Shown one piece after another: positions 1 through 10,742 of a DNA stretch of 64,000 bases. The translations under genes were made by a program, and so were the position numbers. The DNA comes from Paramecium pentaurelia (Eukaryota; Ciliophora; Oligohymenophorea; Peniculida; Parameciidae), in assembly GCA_905183005.1 (NCBI GenBank), contig CAJJDO010000101.1:128018-192017 (forward strand), in the 5' to 3' direction. How positions within the stretch are numbered: the stretch's first letter is position 1; each line of letters opens with the position of its first letter. The notes under the pieces were generated by a model. That model saw only the letters and a list, made by a program, of their open reading frames with translations. It was not told the DNA's origin and did no database searches.

Positions 1-162
1 ATCTTCTTATTCTTAAGTAAATTTGATATGTTGACTTGCAAACATCTCTTCAAATTCTCTTTTCTCTGTATAATTGTAAGTCAACAGAACATCAATTTTG
101 TATGCTCTGGCTATAGCCAATATTGTACTCATCTTTCCACTTGCTCCATATATATTTAACAT
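1..162 (-). CDS. 5' part of a gene running off the left edge
   Basis: Reading on the minus strand from the ATG at 162-160 gives an open frame to the window edge (54 codons, with in-frame TAA as Gln). The start is followed by a glycine-rich turn, GASGKMST, within a hydrophobic strand and a helix-like stretch. This resembles a nucleotide-binding loop but does not match a strict Walker A (GxxxxGK[ST]). It then runs into a charged segment (TEKREFEEMF). Because the sequence before the ATG ends in TTATTAG, an intron acceptor there is possible and the ATG may be internal. I do not recognise the family from this fragment. Confidence 0.4.
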
Positions 163-1623
163 CTAATAATTCCAATTTTAATTGTTTATTGAATTTGATT
201 ATGAATACCATGACTCTGATTAATCTACTTAATCTTATGCCAATATAGAAAAGGAATTCTTTAACCAATGTTTAAGAAATTATGTATTTTCTTAACTAAT
301 TAACTAAATTAGATATCAAATTACATCATCAATATGATCAGGAGTATAAATATCACTCCAAATATCTGACATTTTTGTTATATTCAAATACAATATTGAA
401 CTTAGCATATTTCCAATTTAATCCAAATTTTTTATTTTTGTTAATTATTGAACTAATTATCCAAAATTAAACTCTTTCATTATCTCATTTCTATATTTTT
501 ATAACACTCTTCTTAATTGAAAACCTACTGATCCTATTAAAGGACATTTAATAAATTATTTTTATTTTTCTTTTATCTCTTTCCTCTCCTTCTTATTTCC
601 ATTATTGAAGAAATTTTAAATGTTTTGGTTGTTTTATACATTTCTCTTAGGTGGCATTTCCTATACACAAATTTTTACGCGCAAATAAGAAATATTTTAA
701 TTATCAATAATAAAAAGATAAATATTGCCAATATTTTATACTTCATTCATACAAAACTTAATAATCTTTACATTTAATAAAATCCTCTACCTTATTTATA
801 TATAGAATTTAAAATATACAATCAAAAGTCTCATCAACTTCAATTGATAAATCATCTATTTGATCTATTAAAATATCTCTTTTTCTTAAATATAAAGAAT
901 ACAAAATGAATATATAAAATTTAAAGATTATTTCATATTCAACACTATTTTTATATTAGAATATTACTTTTTAGAACATATTTTCAGTATCAATATTATA
1001 CAAAATCAATCAAAATTGTAAGTAAATATAAAAATAATGTTTTGATAAAGAAGTTAAAAATAATATTAAATAGATATACTAACAATTATTATTTATTTGT
1101 TGATTGATTGTACATTTTTATTATAATTTCAAACTTACTGAATATCAAATTTAAAAATAGAATGAATCTTCAATTATATTTCTAACAGTCATCATCATTT
1201 AAATTGAAATTATTAATCATCATATATAATTAGAATAGACATTTAAGATATATATATATTATAAATATTAATTTTTCATTATGTTTAATTTATGTTCTCT
1301 TGTTTAGAAATCGTATCTTAAGTTAAGATCATTTATAAACAATAAGATATCAAATTTTATCATAATATATAAAATAACAAAAGATATATTGAAGAATTCG
1401 TAGTAAAATTATCATAATGAAATGTTTTATCTCTTCTTAATAATTAAAATGATAAGGAAGAACTATATATTATTATGACTTAAATTATTGTAATAATTTA
1501 AGATTCATTAATAAAATATTAAAAAGATGTATATATATTATATAAAGATTATTAAAATTTTAATCTTCTTAAGTTGTTTAAATTCTTATCATCAGTTATA
1601 TAGAATTGATTTTATATTTATAA
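163..1623. other. AT-rich stretch without a supportable gene
   Basis: About 1.46 kb, very AT-rich, with many TATATA runs. The best open frame is on the minus strand at 743-979 (78 codons, starting MFQKVIFQYKNSV). With TGA as the only stop, frames of this length are expected by chance in such DNA, and no motif or intron supports it. I see no RNA gene or repeat array. Confidence 0.5.
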
Positions 1624-1950
1624 TCAAATTATTTTATCAAGTAAACTCATTCTTCTTCTAAACCTACTTGGATTTTAACCTTTTGTTTCATCATATGAAG
1701 CAATCACAAGCACTCCATCTTTTTTTATAATGCAACATCCTCCTTTTTGAGTAACTAAATGCCATGGTGTTTAATGAACAGTATAATAAACTTTTTCATC
1801 AATAATCAAAGGTTTAGATAGATCACTAGATAAATTTTCTACTTATTCTTAAAGGTTCTATTGTTGGAAAGTGGAATCAATCTGTTCATTGAATTAAATT
1901 AAGACTTGATCAACAGCGTTGTCTTCTTTTAAGAAATTGATATAATCCAT
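1624..1950 (-). CDS. small profilin-like protein
   Basis: An uninterrupted 108-residue minus-strand frame from ATG 1950 to TGA 1624-1626. The second half contains KGGCCIIKKDGVLVIASYDE, which resembles the C-terminal core strand-turn-strand of profilins (GGxxxxIKK...LVIGxYDE), the actin- and polyproline-binding cytoskeletal proteins. It is shorter than typical profilins (about 125-155 aa) and ends in a basic tail (SRFRRRMSLLDKII), so it may be a profilin-fold relative rather than a functional actin binder. It lies 46 nt downstream of a kinase gene on the same strand. Seen: frame and motif. Inferred: profilin fold. Confidence 0.45.
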
Positions 1951-1996
1951 TAAAATAATTTAAATTTTAAGAATTTTAATAATAAGTTAAATATTT

Positions 1997-2803
1997 TCAT
2001 AATAGTTCATTTAAATTTCCTTCATCATTCAACCATTAATGTTACTTCACTTATTCTATAGTGAATCTTGATTTGTTATCAGGATCTAACATATTTTGAA
2101 TCAAATCCTTGAAATGTTAATCTGATCTAATGATTTTTTTATCAAAATAATTCCAGAAGGCTTACCATTTTTTCTATTCAATAGTTTACCAGAATTTACA
2201 CTCTGTTGATTTTGCAATGGTGAAAGGTGGATAGCCATAACAAAGAGTAAAAATTAATACACCAAGTGAAAATACATCAGATTTCTTCAGAATTTCTCCT
2301 ATAATTAGATTGTTTTCCTAATGTAACTCTGGTGCCATGTAAGTGGGAGTTCCACAATGTCTTGGATATAACTTATTAGAATCAATATAGACAGATAGAC
2401 CAAAGTCAATCAATTTTACATTAGGTTCTTTAGTCATCATTACATTCTCTAATTTGATGTCTCTATGAACATAGCCAAGTTAATGTAAGTAAGATAATCC
2501 ATTACTTAGTTATAATAGAATTTATTTTATGGTGCTCTATTAGAGAGTGCCATATTTTGTGATTACAGAATAGAGATCCTAATTCATGAGTTCTGTAATA
2601 AACCATTTGAATTCACAATCCGACTTCACAATTTTCTGAATATTTGGATGACTGATTGATTGTAGAATCTTTATCTCTTTCTCCCTTAATTTTTTGGGAC
2701 ACTCTTCCTTATAAATTTTAATTGCACAAGTGTTTCCCTCTTCCGTTAGACATTTATGAATGTGACCGAACAGCCCTTCTCCAATTTGATTTTGTATTTA
2801 CAT
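1997..2803 (-). CDS. protein kinase (Ser/Thr type), tandem copy A
   Basis: Intronless, 268 residues, essentially only a kinase domain. The glycine loop IGEGLFGHIHK is near residues 7-17, the catalytic lysine is in CAIKIYK near residue 36, the catalytic loop is HRDIKLENV, the metal-binding motif is DFGLS, and the activation-segment end is GTPTYMAPE. It finishes with the usual subdomain XI region (NMLDPDNKSRFTIEQVKQHQWL). All residues needed for phosphotransfer are present, so it should be active. There is no extra regulatory domain. The specificity subfamily cannot be set from the motifs. It is followed after 76 nt by a second kinase of similar length on the same strand, suggesting a tandem duplication. 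Confidence 0.92.
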
Positions 2804-2879
2804 TAATAAATAAATTTATATATATATATATATATCCTCGATTATCATTCTGATTGTCTTCATAGCATGGTTACTTATC

Positions 2880-3707
2880 TCATTATTATCTTAATCTCAC
2901 TCTAATTTCTGTTTTAAATTCTTCTTTCCATTCTCCTATTAAAAATGGGTGATGTACAACTTCTTCAATTGTAAATCTATTTTAAGGATCTTATTCTAAC
3001 ATTCCTTCCATAAAGGAATAAAAGTCTTAATTAAATTTATTCTATTTATCAACTAATGCCCAATAACTCTACCATTATCTTTATTAAATTAAATTCCAGA
3101 AGGGACAAGATTTTAAATCAGCTTTAAATGGTGGATGTGCAAAAGCCAAAATGAATATGCATACTCCTAATGAATATACATCTGCTTTAGGTAAATCTTA
3201 AACATTTATAAGGCCAATTGTTTATAATTCAGGAGCTAAATACCCTAAAGTACCTTAACATTTTTAAACGAAATTTTAATCCATTTTTTCAGCAAATCCA
3301 AAATCACATAGTTTTAAATCTAAGTATTCATCAATTAATATATTTTCTAATTTTATATCTCTATGAACTACACCAATGTTGTGTAAATATTAAATAACAC
3401 ATGAAAGTCTTTAACTGAAATATTTAATAGATTTTAATAGAAAAGGTTTTTAATCCTTTGCTATAATGTCAAATAGATCCATATCATTTAAAAGTTATGT
3501 AATTATATATTTTTTTTCAATATTACTATCAATAATTTTGATAATATTTGTGTGATTCAATTATTTCAGTATATTAATCTCTTTATTAATTAATTTAAGG
3601 GAATAATTATCTTTGTATATTTTAATTGCGTAATTCTTATCTTAAATCTAAACAACTTAAACTTTGCAAGTTAAGCCAGTTCCAATAATTTAATTTGATA
3701 TTTTCAT
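2880..3707 (-). CDS. protein kinase (Ser/Thr type), tandem copy B
   Basis: Intronless minus-strand gene of 275 residues. Kinase landmarks in order: a divergent glycine loop IIGTGLTCKVQVV, YAIKIYK (catalytic Lys), HRDIKLENIL, DFGFAEKM, GTLGYLAPEL, DVYSLGVCIF and a C-terminal NRFTIEEVVHHPFL. The third glycine of the loop is replaced, but the Lys, Asp and Asn of the active site are intact. It has the same domain-only architecture as its downstream neighbour (1997-2803), sharing HRDIKLEN and CPFWN/CKFWQ-type segments. The start ATG lies 5 codons before the loop, so no N-terminal region is missing. Confidence 0.92.
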
Positions 3708-4320
3708 TTTTTTTTATAAATAATTATAAAAAAAAAAATAAATTATCAAATTTAAACTACAATTCTTGTAACTTCTATTATATTTTTAAATATAATTTAA
3801 AATTTATTTTTCATCAAATCAATATAACTATAACTTAAGAATAGTCTCCTTATAATTTTTTTAATAAGTTCATAAAAAGAACATATATGTTTAGTTGAAT
3901 AATATTTAAAAAAGGTATATTATATTCATTATTATTCTCAATTTAGCTATTCATAAATAACCTTTCTCTAATAAATTAATTTCATTTGTTTAAGAGTTTT
4001 TAGCAATATTATTCTGTTACTGATTATTAATTTAAATCAACAGAAAATTTTGTATTTCTATTTAATAAAAATAACATATATTCAAGATTTTGATTACTTT
4101 TGTCTTATAAATCTGTGTTGGTTTATATTTATTTTAAATTTTCTAAACATATTTTATATGATTTAAAAATGAAATAAATTTGCATCTCAGTTAAATTAAA
4201 AACATTCTCAACTATTTTAAGCTTTTAACTTTTGTTTAATTTCTCTTATAAAATCATGAAAATAAAGATATTTTATAAACTTTCTTTATTAAATAATTAA
4301 TTATAATTCATAGATCAGCC
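3708..4320. other. intergenic AT-rich region
   Basis: Separates the minus-strand kinase start from a plus-strand RING gene, so it must hold two divergent promoters. It contains poly-A/T runs (3720-3745) but no open frame or structured element that I can support. Confidence 0.5.
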
Positions 4321-5151
4321 ATGATGAAAATACTGATAATTGCTGATTAAAATCCAGTTTAGCAATTCGATATCAATCCAAATCAAAAGATTTACAATTA
4401 TATGAACAATCTATTTGATAAACCTTAAAAATAAATGATAATCAAACTTTCTCCTACTGGATAATAAATTGATTATGAGGATGAATTTTCAAAATATATG
4501 AGTTTTAATACTTCAGCTATAGTATTTTATGTTTTCGATATAAATGGAAACAGTATTTAGTATACAAATTCTCAGCTTAAAAAATCAATTAGCATACCAT
4601 AAGAATATGGATATTGCAATTAAGAAATTGATGAAATTTCATTGAGTAGAAATTAAATACTCAATTCAACAAAGAGTTTCAATGAAGAAAAATTAGAGAT
4701 GATAAATTCCCTTTCAACTAGTTTTTAGAATATTGATATTAATTAAGATTCTATGACTCTAATTTAGAATTAGAAGTGTCAATTTTGTACAGAAATACTT
4801 GATGAAACTGTTATTTAGACTCCTTGTTAGCATATTTTTCATACTAAATGTTTTAGTATTATTGTAGAAAGCTAACTTTTATAAAAAGCATCAACTTTGA
4901 AATGTTTATGCAAAAAGTAACTTAATTTCAGGATATTGTTTTTTTTAGATAATAAATATGATGCTGAAATTTTTAGATATAGATATCTATTAAATTAGTT
5001 ATAAGAATTAGAGAAGAATCTATAGGTAATGTATAAAAATGAGTTTCGAAAATGCAAAAATATTAGAAGCTGTAATTTTTTCTATTTACATTAACCCATC
5101 ATCTAAAATAAACACTCGTATTGTCCATACTGTTTATAGATAGATGTATGA
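4321..5151 (+). CDS. RING/IBR-like zinc-finger protein
   Basis: A 276-residue frame starting with two Met codons. The central region has CQFCTEILDE followed by TPCQHIFHTKCF and CLCK, a C-x2-C...C-x-H-x2-FH-x2-C...C-x-C pattern typical of a RING finger that binds two zincs and recruits an E2 enzyme. A further CPYC pair near the C-terminus suggests an adjoining IBR-like or second zinc module, as in RBR ligases, but no catalytic RING2 is visible. The preceding ~150 residues are low in motifs. After the TGA at 5149 the same frame stays open for 34 more codons (see findings). E3 ligase activity is inferred from the fold only. Confidence 0.75.
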
Positions 5152-5255
5152 ATAATTATAGATATATATAAATAATTTATTGACATTGTTTTTGAACTTA
5201 TATATTTTATGGATTTGCTAAATGAAAAATATTAAAACAATTAAATTTTAAATTG

Positions 5256-5630
5256 ATGGGTGATTATTAAGGTGAATATCTCTAACAATATCTTTGCAAT
5301 ATCAATTTAAGAAAAAAGGTAAGGATTAATAAATAAGAATTTATTTAGATAAAAGAACTACTTAAAGAGAAAACAGAAATACTTTAAAAGCTTGAACAAT
5401 TAGAAGTAGAAATATCACATTCAATAATTAGAAAGATGGAAATAATTAGTCATTTGAAGAAAGGAAAAAAAGATTGAGAAGTCTTGCCAGCGAAATTTAA
5501 AGAAATTTTGAATGCCCATTATCAAGATGTGGTAAGAAATATGGGTAATAATGATATTATGTTTAGAAGTGAAGGCTCATTAAATTAACATATTAAACTT
5601 AAACATCCTGAATTGGTTAATAAAGCTTGA
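5256..5630 (+). CDS. small C2H2 zinc-finger protein
   Basis: Three exons encode 108 residues, with introns 5406-5431 (26 nt) and 5545-5566 (22 nt); removing them gives a single continuous frame. The N-terminal half is coiled-coil-like (KELLKEKTEILQKLEQLE). The C-terminal half carries one zinc finger, CPLSRCGKKYGSEGSLNQH followed by IKLKH: C-x4-C-x12-H-x4-H. The second intron cuts the finger between its cysteine and histidine pairs. A single finger is unlikely to give strong sequence-specific DNA binding; RNA or protein binding is equally possible. The start overlaps by 1 nt an open extension of the upstream RING frame. Confidence 0.8.
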
Positions 5631-7039
5631 TATATAATTTTGTTCTAAATCAATTGAATTTATCATTACTTATTATGTTAATTTTAGATTGTTAAAACAA
5701 TCCTGGTACTATCTTGTTAAGTGATTGATATTTATTTTAATTTAATGTTATAATAATACAATTCAATTGTAGTTGATGCCAGTTACATAAATAAAAAACT
5801 ACACATAAGAAAATGTCATTAAAAAAGGACCTGACTTTTATTTAGGAATTTCATCAATCATTTATTCATATGTAGATTGAATAAAAATAAATAAAATAAA
5901 TTTATGGACATTTATGTTATGAAACATTCAGAACCAAAGTCTTTTAATTATAATAAATACAACACTAAAATAGTAATTATAGCAGAAAATGAATTAAAAA
6001 ATAAACAAATTTATTTTTATGTCTTAAATAGATTAAATAATTCAAAAAGAGATTACATCAAGAAGACCAATTAAAATCAAAATAACAATTAGAATTACTG
6101 ACTAAATGCTTATAATTTCAGAATTCATAATTTTTAAAAGGATAAATATCTTATAAATATAATTTATACTTATTCGCTTGGTTTTCATATGTGTTATTAC
6201 TAAAATCAATTGACCTGATTTCTTTTTTCAAAGAAGAACAACTTAAAGATAATATATAGTGATCAGTACTCAAAGTTTAATGAAAATATGATGAAATTGG
6301 ATTATTCAAAGATTCATTATAAAATAGATTCGTTCTATTAGCTAAAATTGATAAAGTTTTTGAAGATTATTATAATATTTTTGGATTAGCAATAAAGATC
6401 TATATTCTAATTATAGGTTTATTATCTTGATAATCAATTAAAATTAGAATATCCTCAATAAGACATTAATTTTGAATAATATCTCATGTTTTTGGATATA
6501 GGAAATTTGAAGATTAATAATATTATGAGATATTTGATAAATGATAAGTTATGATGGGATAATTGAGGATTTTAAAGAGATATGAAAAGTATATTTTAGA
6601 GAATTAACTTTTAAAGAAGACTTTGAAAATGATAAAGTAAAAGATAGAGTATTTATTTATGAAGATGGAAGGAATTATTTTCAATATATATTTGTAATCA
6701 AAACAATATTCATAATGTAATTAAAGTAATTAAAAGGTTTAATATGTTGGAAATTTCAAAGAGGATACTTTTTAAAGGTAGGGAGTTCTGATTTTATTAG
6801 AAAATAAATAAATAAATAAGTAGAGTATGAGTATGGAAGATGTTAGACAAATTTACCAGAATATTTAAAGGGATGTATTTTTGTATATAGGATATATAAA
6901 TAACTTTTAATTTTTAATCACTCTTATTGAAATGTAATAACAATCTGTTATACATGTAATTATTATTATCAATTAAATATTCTTTTTAGATTATTAATGA
7001 TTATTTTATAATTTTTTAAATATTATATTTGCATTCTAA
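5631..7039. other. region with doubtful open frames, possible gene relic
   Basis: About 1.4 kb. Plus-strand frames look partly protein-like, for example ATG 5813 (59 codons) and ATG 6548 or 6551 to TGA 6998-7000, and fragments such as QYVGNFKEDTFQRQG and VFIYEDGRNYF recall MORN-type repeats. They sit in different frames, TGA codons recur at 5990, 6260, 6281, 6428, 6473 and 6542, and I could not join the blocks with plausible introns. The TGA density is about what chance predicts, so I call no gene. A decayed MORN-type gene is the best alternative. Confidence 0.35.
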
Positions 7040-9789
7040 ATGAGTTTAAGTTAAGTAAGATTATTATATTTACTTATAAGGCAGGGCGTTAGGCAATAAA
7101 TCCAATTACTGGAGAATCTAGATTTTAAGCACCAGATTATCGCCGTTCTTAAGAAGTCAAGAATGAACCTACGAGGACAGCAGAATCAAGGAGAAATTTT
7201 GCAAACACTTCTGTGCCTGTTGAGAATTAGGAATAAAGTTAATTCTAAATGGATAGGATTGCTCAATTATAGGATTAAGTGTAAATGATGGAAAAGTAAC
7301 TTACTTAGGAAGTCAAACGAAATTCAAAAATGTTAGTTGAGCTGGAAAGAGAAGTAAGGACAAGAGGATAAATAGGAGATGTATTAATTATATAATGGTA
7401 ATAGCCAAACTAAATGTTCGAAGATTTGTAGAATAAGATGTATTCACTGGAAACCAAGATTATAGCATAAGATAGGCAAAAGAGTGAATTGGGTTCTAAA
7501 GTGGCTATTTAGGAATAGAATCTTAAGGAATTATTGTACTTTTTGAAGAACACTTAGAATAAAGATACTAATGAAGTATTATAGATGAGAGGAATGTTAC
7601 AAGAAAAGATAACGGAAGAAAGTTCACATTTATAAAAAGAAAGAGAAAAGACAAAAGCTTTGTTTATGGAGATGGTTAGATTAGGAGAATTGTAAGAAAA
7701 GTTGCAGGAATCACTTTCGACTTCTCATCAACATTTTGAGTAAAGAATTAATGGGATGGAAAGCAAGATATATAATGGAGAGAAAGCTTTAATTTAAGTA
7801 GCATAGAGAGGTGATTCAGGAATGAATTTTATTAATGAAACGAATGAAAGAATAGAGAAGAGAGTGATGGCTTTGGAGGCAAATTTATTAGCATTAGGAG
7901 TATGATTATATAATTATTGGATTAGAAAGATTAATTAAAAGATCATGAATAGATTAATAGAGTTGATATGGCTAATTAGAGAATCTAAGAAGAATTTAAG
8001 GGAATGTTATAATTAATTTAATAAGATTATACTTAAAGATTAGATACTAGAGTAACTGAAGTCATTAATAGAATTGTTATGGAACATGAATAGAGAGTTA
8101 AAACTATGGAAGAAATGAAATAAGCATGGAGTTTAAAGGATTAGATTAATATGGAGAGATTATAATATGAGAGGGAAGAAGTTATTTAAAAATTAGGATC
8201 ATTAGAATAATTTTAAAGAATTGATTCATAAAAGAAGGATGAAGCCATTCGTTCATTATAAACTATTATTGAGACATAAGTAAATTAAATACTAGTAAAT
8301 ATATAAAATGAAGAAGCTTAAAGATATTCACATGAGGTTTAATTAAGAGGAGATTTATTAAAAATATAAGAGAATATTAAATAGGAGAATGAATTATTTA
8401 AAACCCATTAAGCTAATATTACAGAAAAGATTACAGATATGATAAGAATTGAAGTTTAAACAAGATTATCAACTGATACAGAATTGAAGAATCTTACATC
8501 TGCTATTGCAACTGATATCGTTTCTGATTTAAATAGTTTAAAAGATTAAATTGAAATGGCTAATAGAGCATTATCAACTTAAGTTAAATAATTAGAAAAA
8601 GATTAAGCAGAAAAAGCAGAAAGATTATCTTTGTATATTGATGATGAAATAAATAAAGTAAAAATTCAATTTAATTATATTTATAGGCAATTAAGACATC
8701 TGCTTAGAAGTATGAAAAGGTTAAGGTAATATTTTCCAAATTTGGTGAATCCTTTAAATAACATATAACAGCCTATGAAGGTTTGAAATAAGATCTTAAT
8801 TCTCGGTAGACTATTATTGAATAGAATATTGATATGATTAGATAAGACTTTTAAACTGTGATAGAAGATTAATAGACACATTTATTGGAAAGAATATCAA
8901 TTGAAAAAAATCAAATTTTAGAAGCTGTAAATGCTACTGTCTAATTTTTAGAGGATAAAGTTAATAAATTAGATGAAGATTGTTCAAATAAATTTAGGAT
9001 ATTTAGAGAAGTTATTGAAGAAAATCAATAAGTTGTTGTTGAAAAAACTAAACTTATACTTGATTAAAATGAGTCTTATTAATAAACATAAATGAAAGGA
9101 TTAAAATTAATGGCTGAAAGTATTCAGGAATTAAAGTATTTATATATTCCATTCAATTTAGATAATAATAATAATTGATTAAAGAAGACCATTAGAATCA
9201 AATTAAGGAAGTTAATTAAGCTGTTGAAAATACTAGATAAGATATTCAATAAATTAATACTAATATAAAAGAAATAAATGAAATATAGGTTTAACACAAA
9301 AGTCTATTAGATGAAAATTAAACTGATATTGAAATACTTAAGAAGGAGAATGAAACTATTATGATTAAATAATAGGATATTGATAAGAATGTTGAAATAT
9401 TAAATGCAGAACAGAAAAAAATTCATAATACTTTTTAATTACTAACTTAAAATGTGGAATAAGTAAATGATAAAACTTTAACTATTGGAGAAAGAGTAGA
9501 TGCTATCAATACTAATTTTTAATAATTATAAGAAGAACTTAAATAAATTGATTAAAAGAATTCTAAATTAGAAGGAGATTTAGAGGATTCAAATCTTAAA
9601 ATTAATAATGAATTCAAAACTATTGAAGCTAGATTAGAAGACTCTTAATAAACAATTAGTACCATATAAGATTCTATAAGATTAAATGATGATCTTGACA
9701 AAAAATAAAATCTAGAAATTGAAGAATTATAGTAATCAGTTAAAAATTTACAAGATAGACTTAAATAATTGGCTCAATTACCAGCTTGA
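7040..9789 (+). CDS. large coiled-coil protein of unknown function
   Basis: Five exons with introns 7055-7080, 7900-7925, 8658-8686 and 9136-9161 (26, 26, 29 and 26 nt) encode 880 residues. After a short basic, low-complexity head (AINPITGESRFQAPDYRR) nearly the whole protein is Glu/Lys/Gln-rich heptad sequence, e.g. DRIAQLQDQVQMMEKQL and the C-terminal QQSVKNLQDRLKQLAQLPA. No globular domain, signal peptide or membrane segment is visible. Such proteins in ciliates commonly belong to basal bodies, rootlets or the cortical skeleton, but nothing here fixes the location. The first exon is only five codons, which makes the ATG choice depend on the first intron; the frame supports it. Confidence 0.85.
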
Positions 9790-9888
9790 CATTATTATTT
9801 ATTTATATATATATATATTATCTATCATGTATTGCAATTTCTTTAGTATAAGGAATTTTTAAATTAAAAATAAATCCTTATTTTTAAA

Positions 9889-10556
9889 ATGGCAGAAGAA
9901 TAAGTAATGACTGTGAAATTTGCTAATCAACCTAAATTATTTGGCAAATGGGATTATGATGAAGTTCAAGTTACAGATTAATGTTTCAAAGACTACATTG
10001 CAGTCTAAACTTCAAAATCAAGAGTATTTGTTCCTCACACTGCTGGAAGGTATTCTTTTCTTTAGAAAATAGATATCAACGAAAGAAGTTTAGAAAAGCA
10101 TAATGCCCAATTGTAGAAAGATTGGCTGGTGCACTTATGTTCCATGGACGTAATACAGGTAAAAAAGTAAAGGCGGTTGCCATAATCAGACATGCATTTG
10201 AAATAGTACACTTATTGACTGGTAAGAATCCACTTCAAGTCTTATCATTGGCTGTTTAAAGAGGAGGAGCCAGAGAAGATTTTACAAAAGTGGGTACAGG
10301 TGGTGTTGCTAAATAATAAGCTGTTGATGTTGCTCCTATCAGAAGAGTAAATGAAGTAATTATGTGATAATATAAATTTATATAGGCAGTCCATAATCTA
10401 GCTAAGGGTGTAAGAGAATCAGTTTTCAAGAAAATGAAGACTATTGCAGAAGCCCTTGCAGATGAACTTATTGCAGCAGCAAATGAAGATGGATAAAAGT
10501 CTTACACCATTAAGAAGAGAGATGAACTTGAGAAAGTCGCAAAAACTAATCGTTGA
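9889..10556 (+). CDS. RPS5: 40S ribosomal protein uS7 (RPS5)
   Basis: Two introns, 10050-10072 (23 nt) and 10356-10385 (30 nt), give 204 residues, the same length as human RPS5. Family landmarks include KLFGKWDYDEVQV, RYQRKKFRKAQCPIVERL, MFHGRNTGKKVKAVAIIRH, NPLQVLSLAVQRGGAREDF, VDVAPIRRVNEAV and the C-terminal KKRDELEKVAKTNR. uS7 binds the 3' major domain of the small-subunit rRNA and contacts the exit site. The second intron (phase 0, multiple of three) contains an in-frame TGA, so retention would truncate the protein. Codon choice is slightly more GC-rich than in neighbours, as expected for a highly expressed gene. Confidence 0.97.
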
Positions 10557-10742
10557 TGCATAATAATATAAAAAAATATAATATTTTTAATGGAAATCAT
10601 TAAAATGATATTATACTTATCAATTTTGTTGTTGAAATGATAAGTTCATATATATATATAAATAAATGATTTATTTCATTAGGCATAATTCTTATGTGAA
10701 AAGAATTTTGTTTAAAAATACATATAATCTTAATTAATTAAA

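Noticed and set aside
2818..2836. TATATA repeat as a microsatellite or regulatory element.
   Set aside because: Short AT dinucleotide runs are common throughout the intergenic DNA here (for example 13544-13561, 12003-12019) and show no special context.
5813..6998. A single plus-strand frame protein-like over 1.1 kb with interspersed TGA, suggesting UGA recoding.
   Set aside because: Seven TGA in about 395 codons is what base composition predicts by chance, and no known domain spans a TGA. Recoding is not supported.
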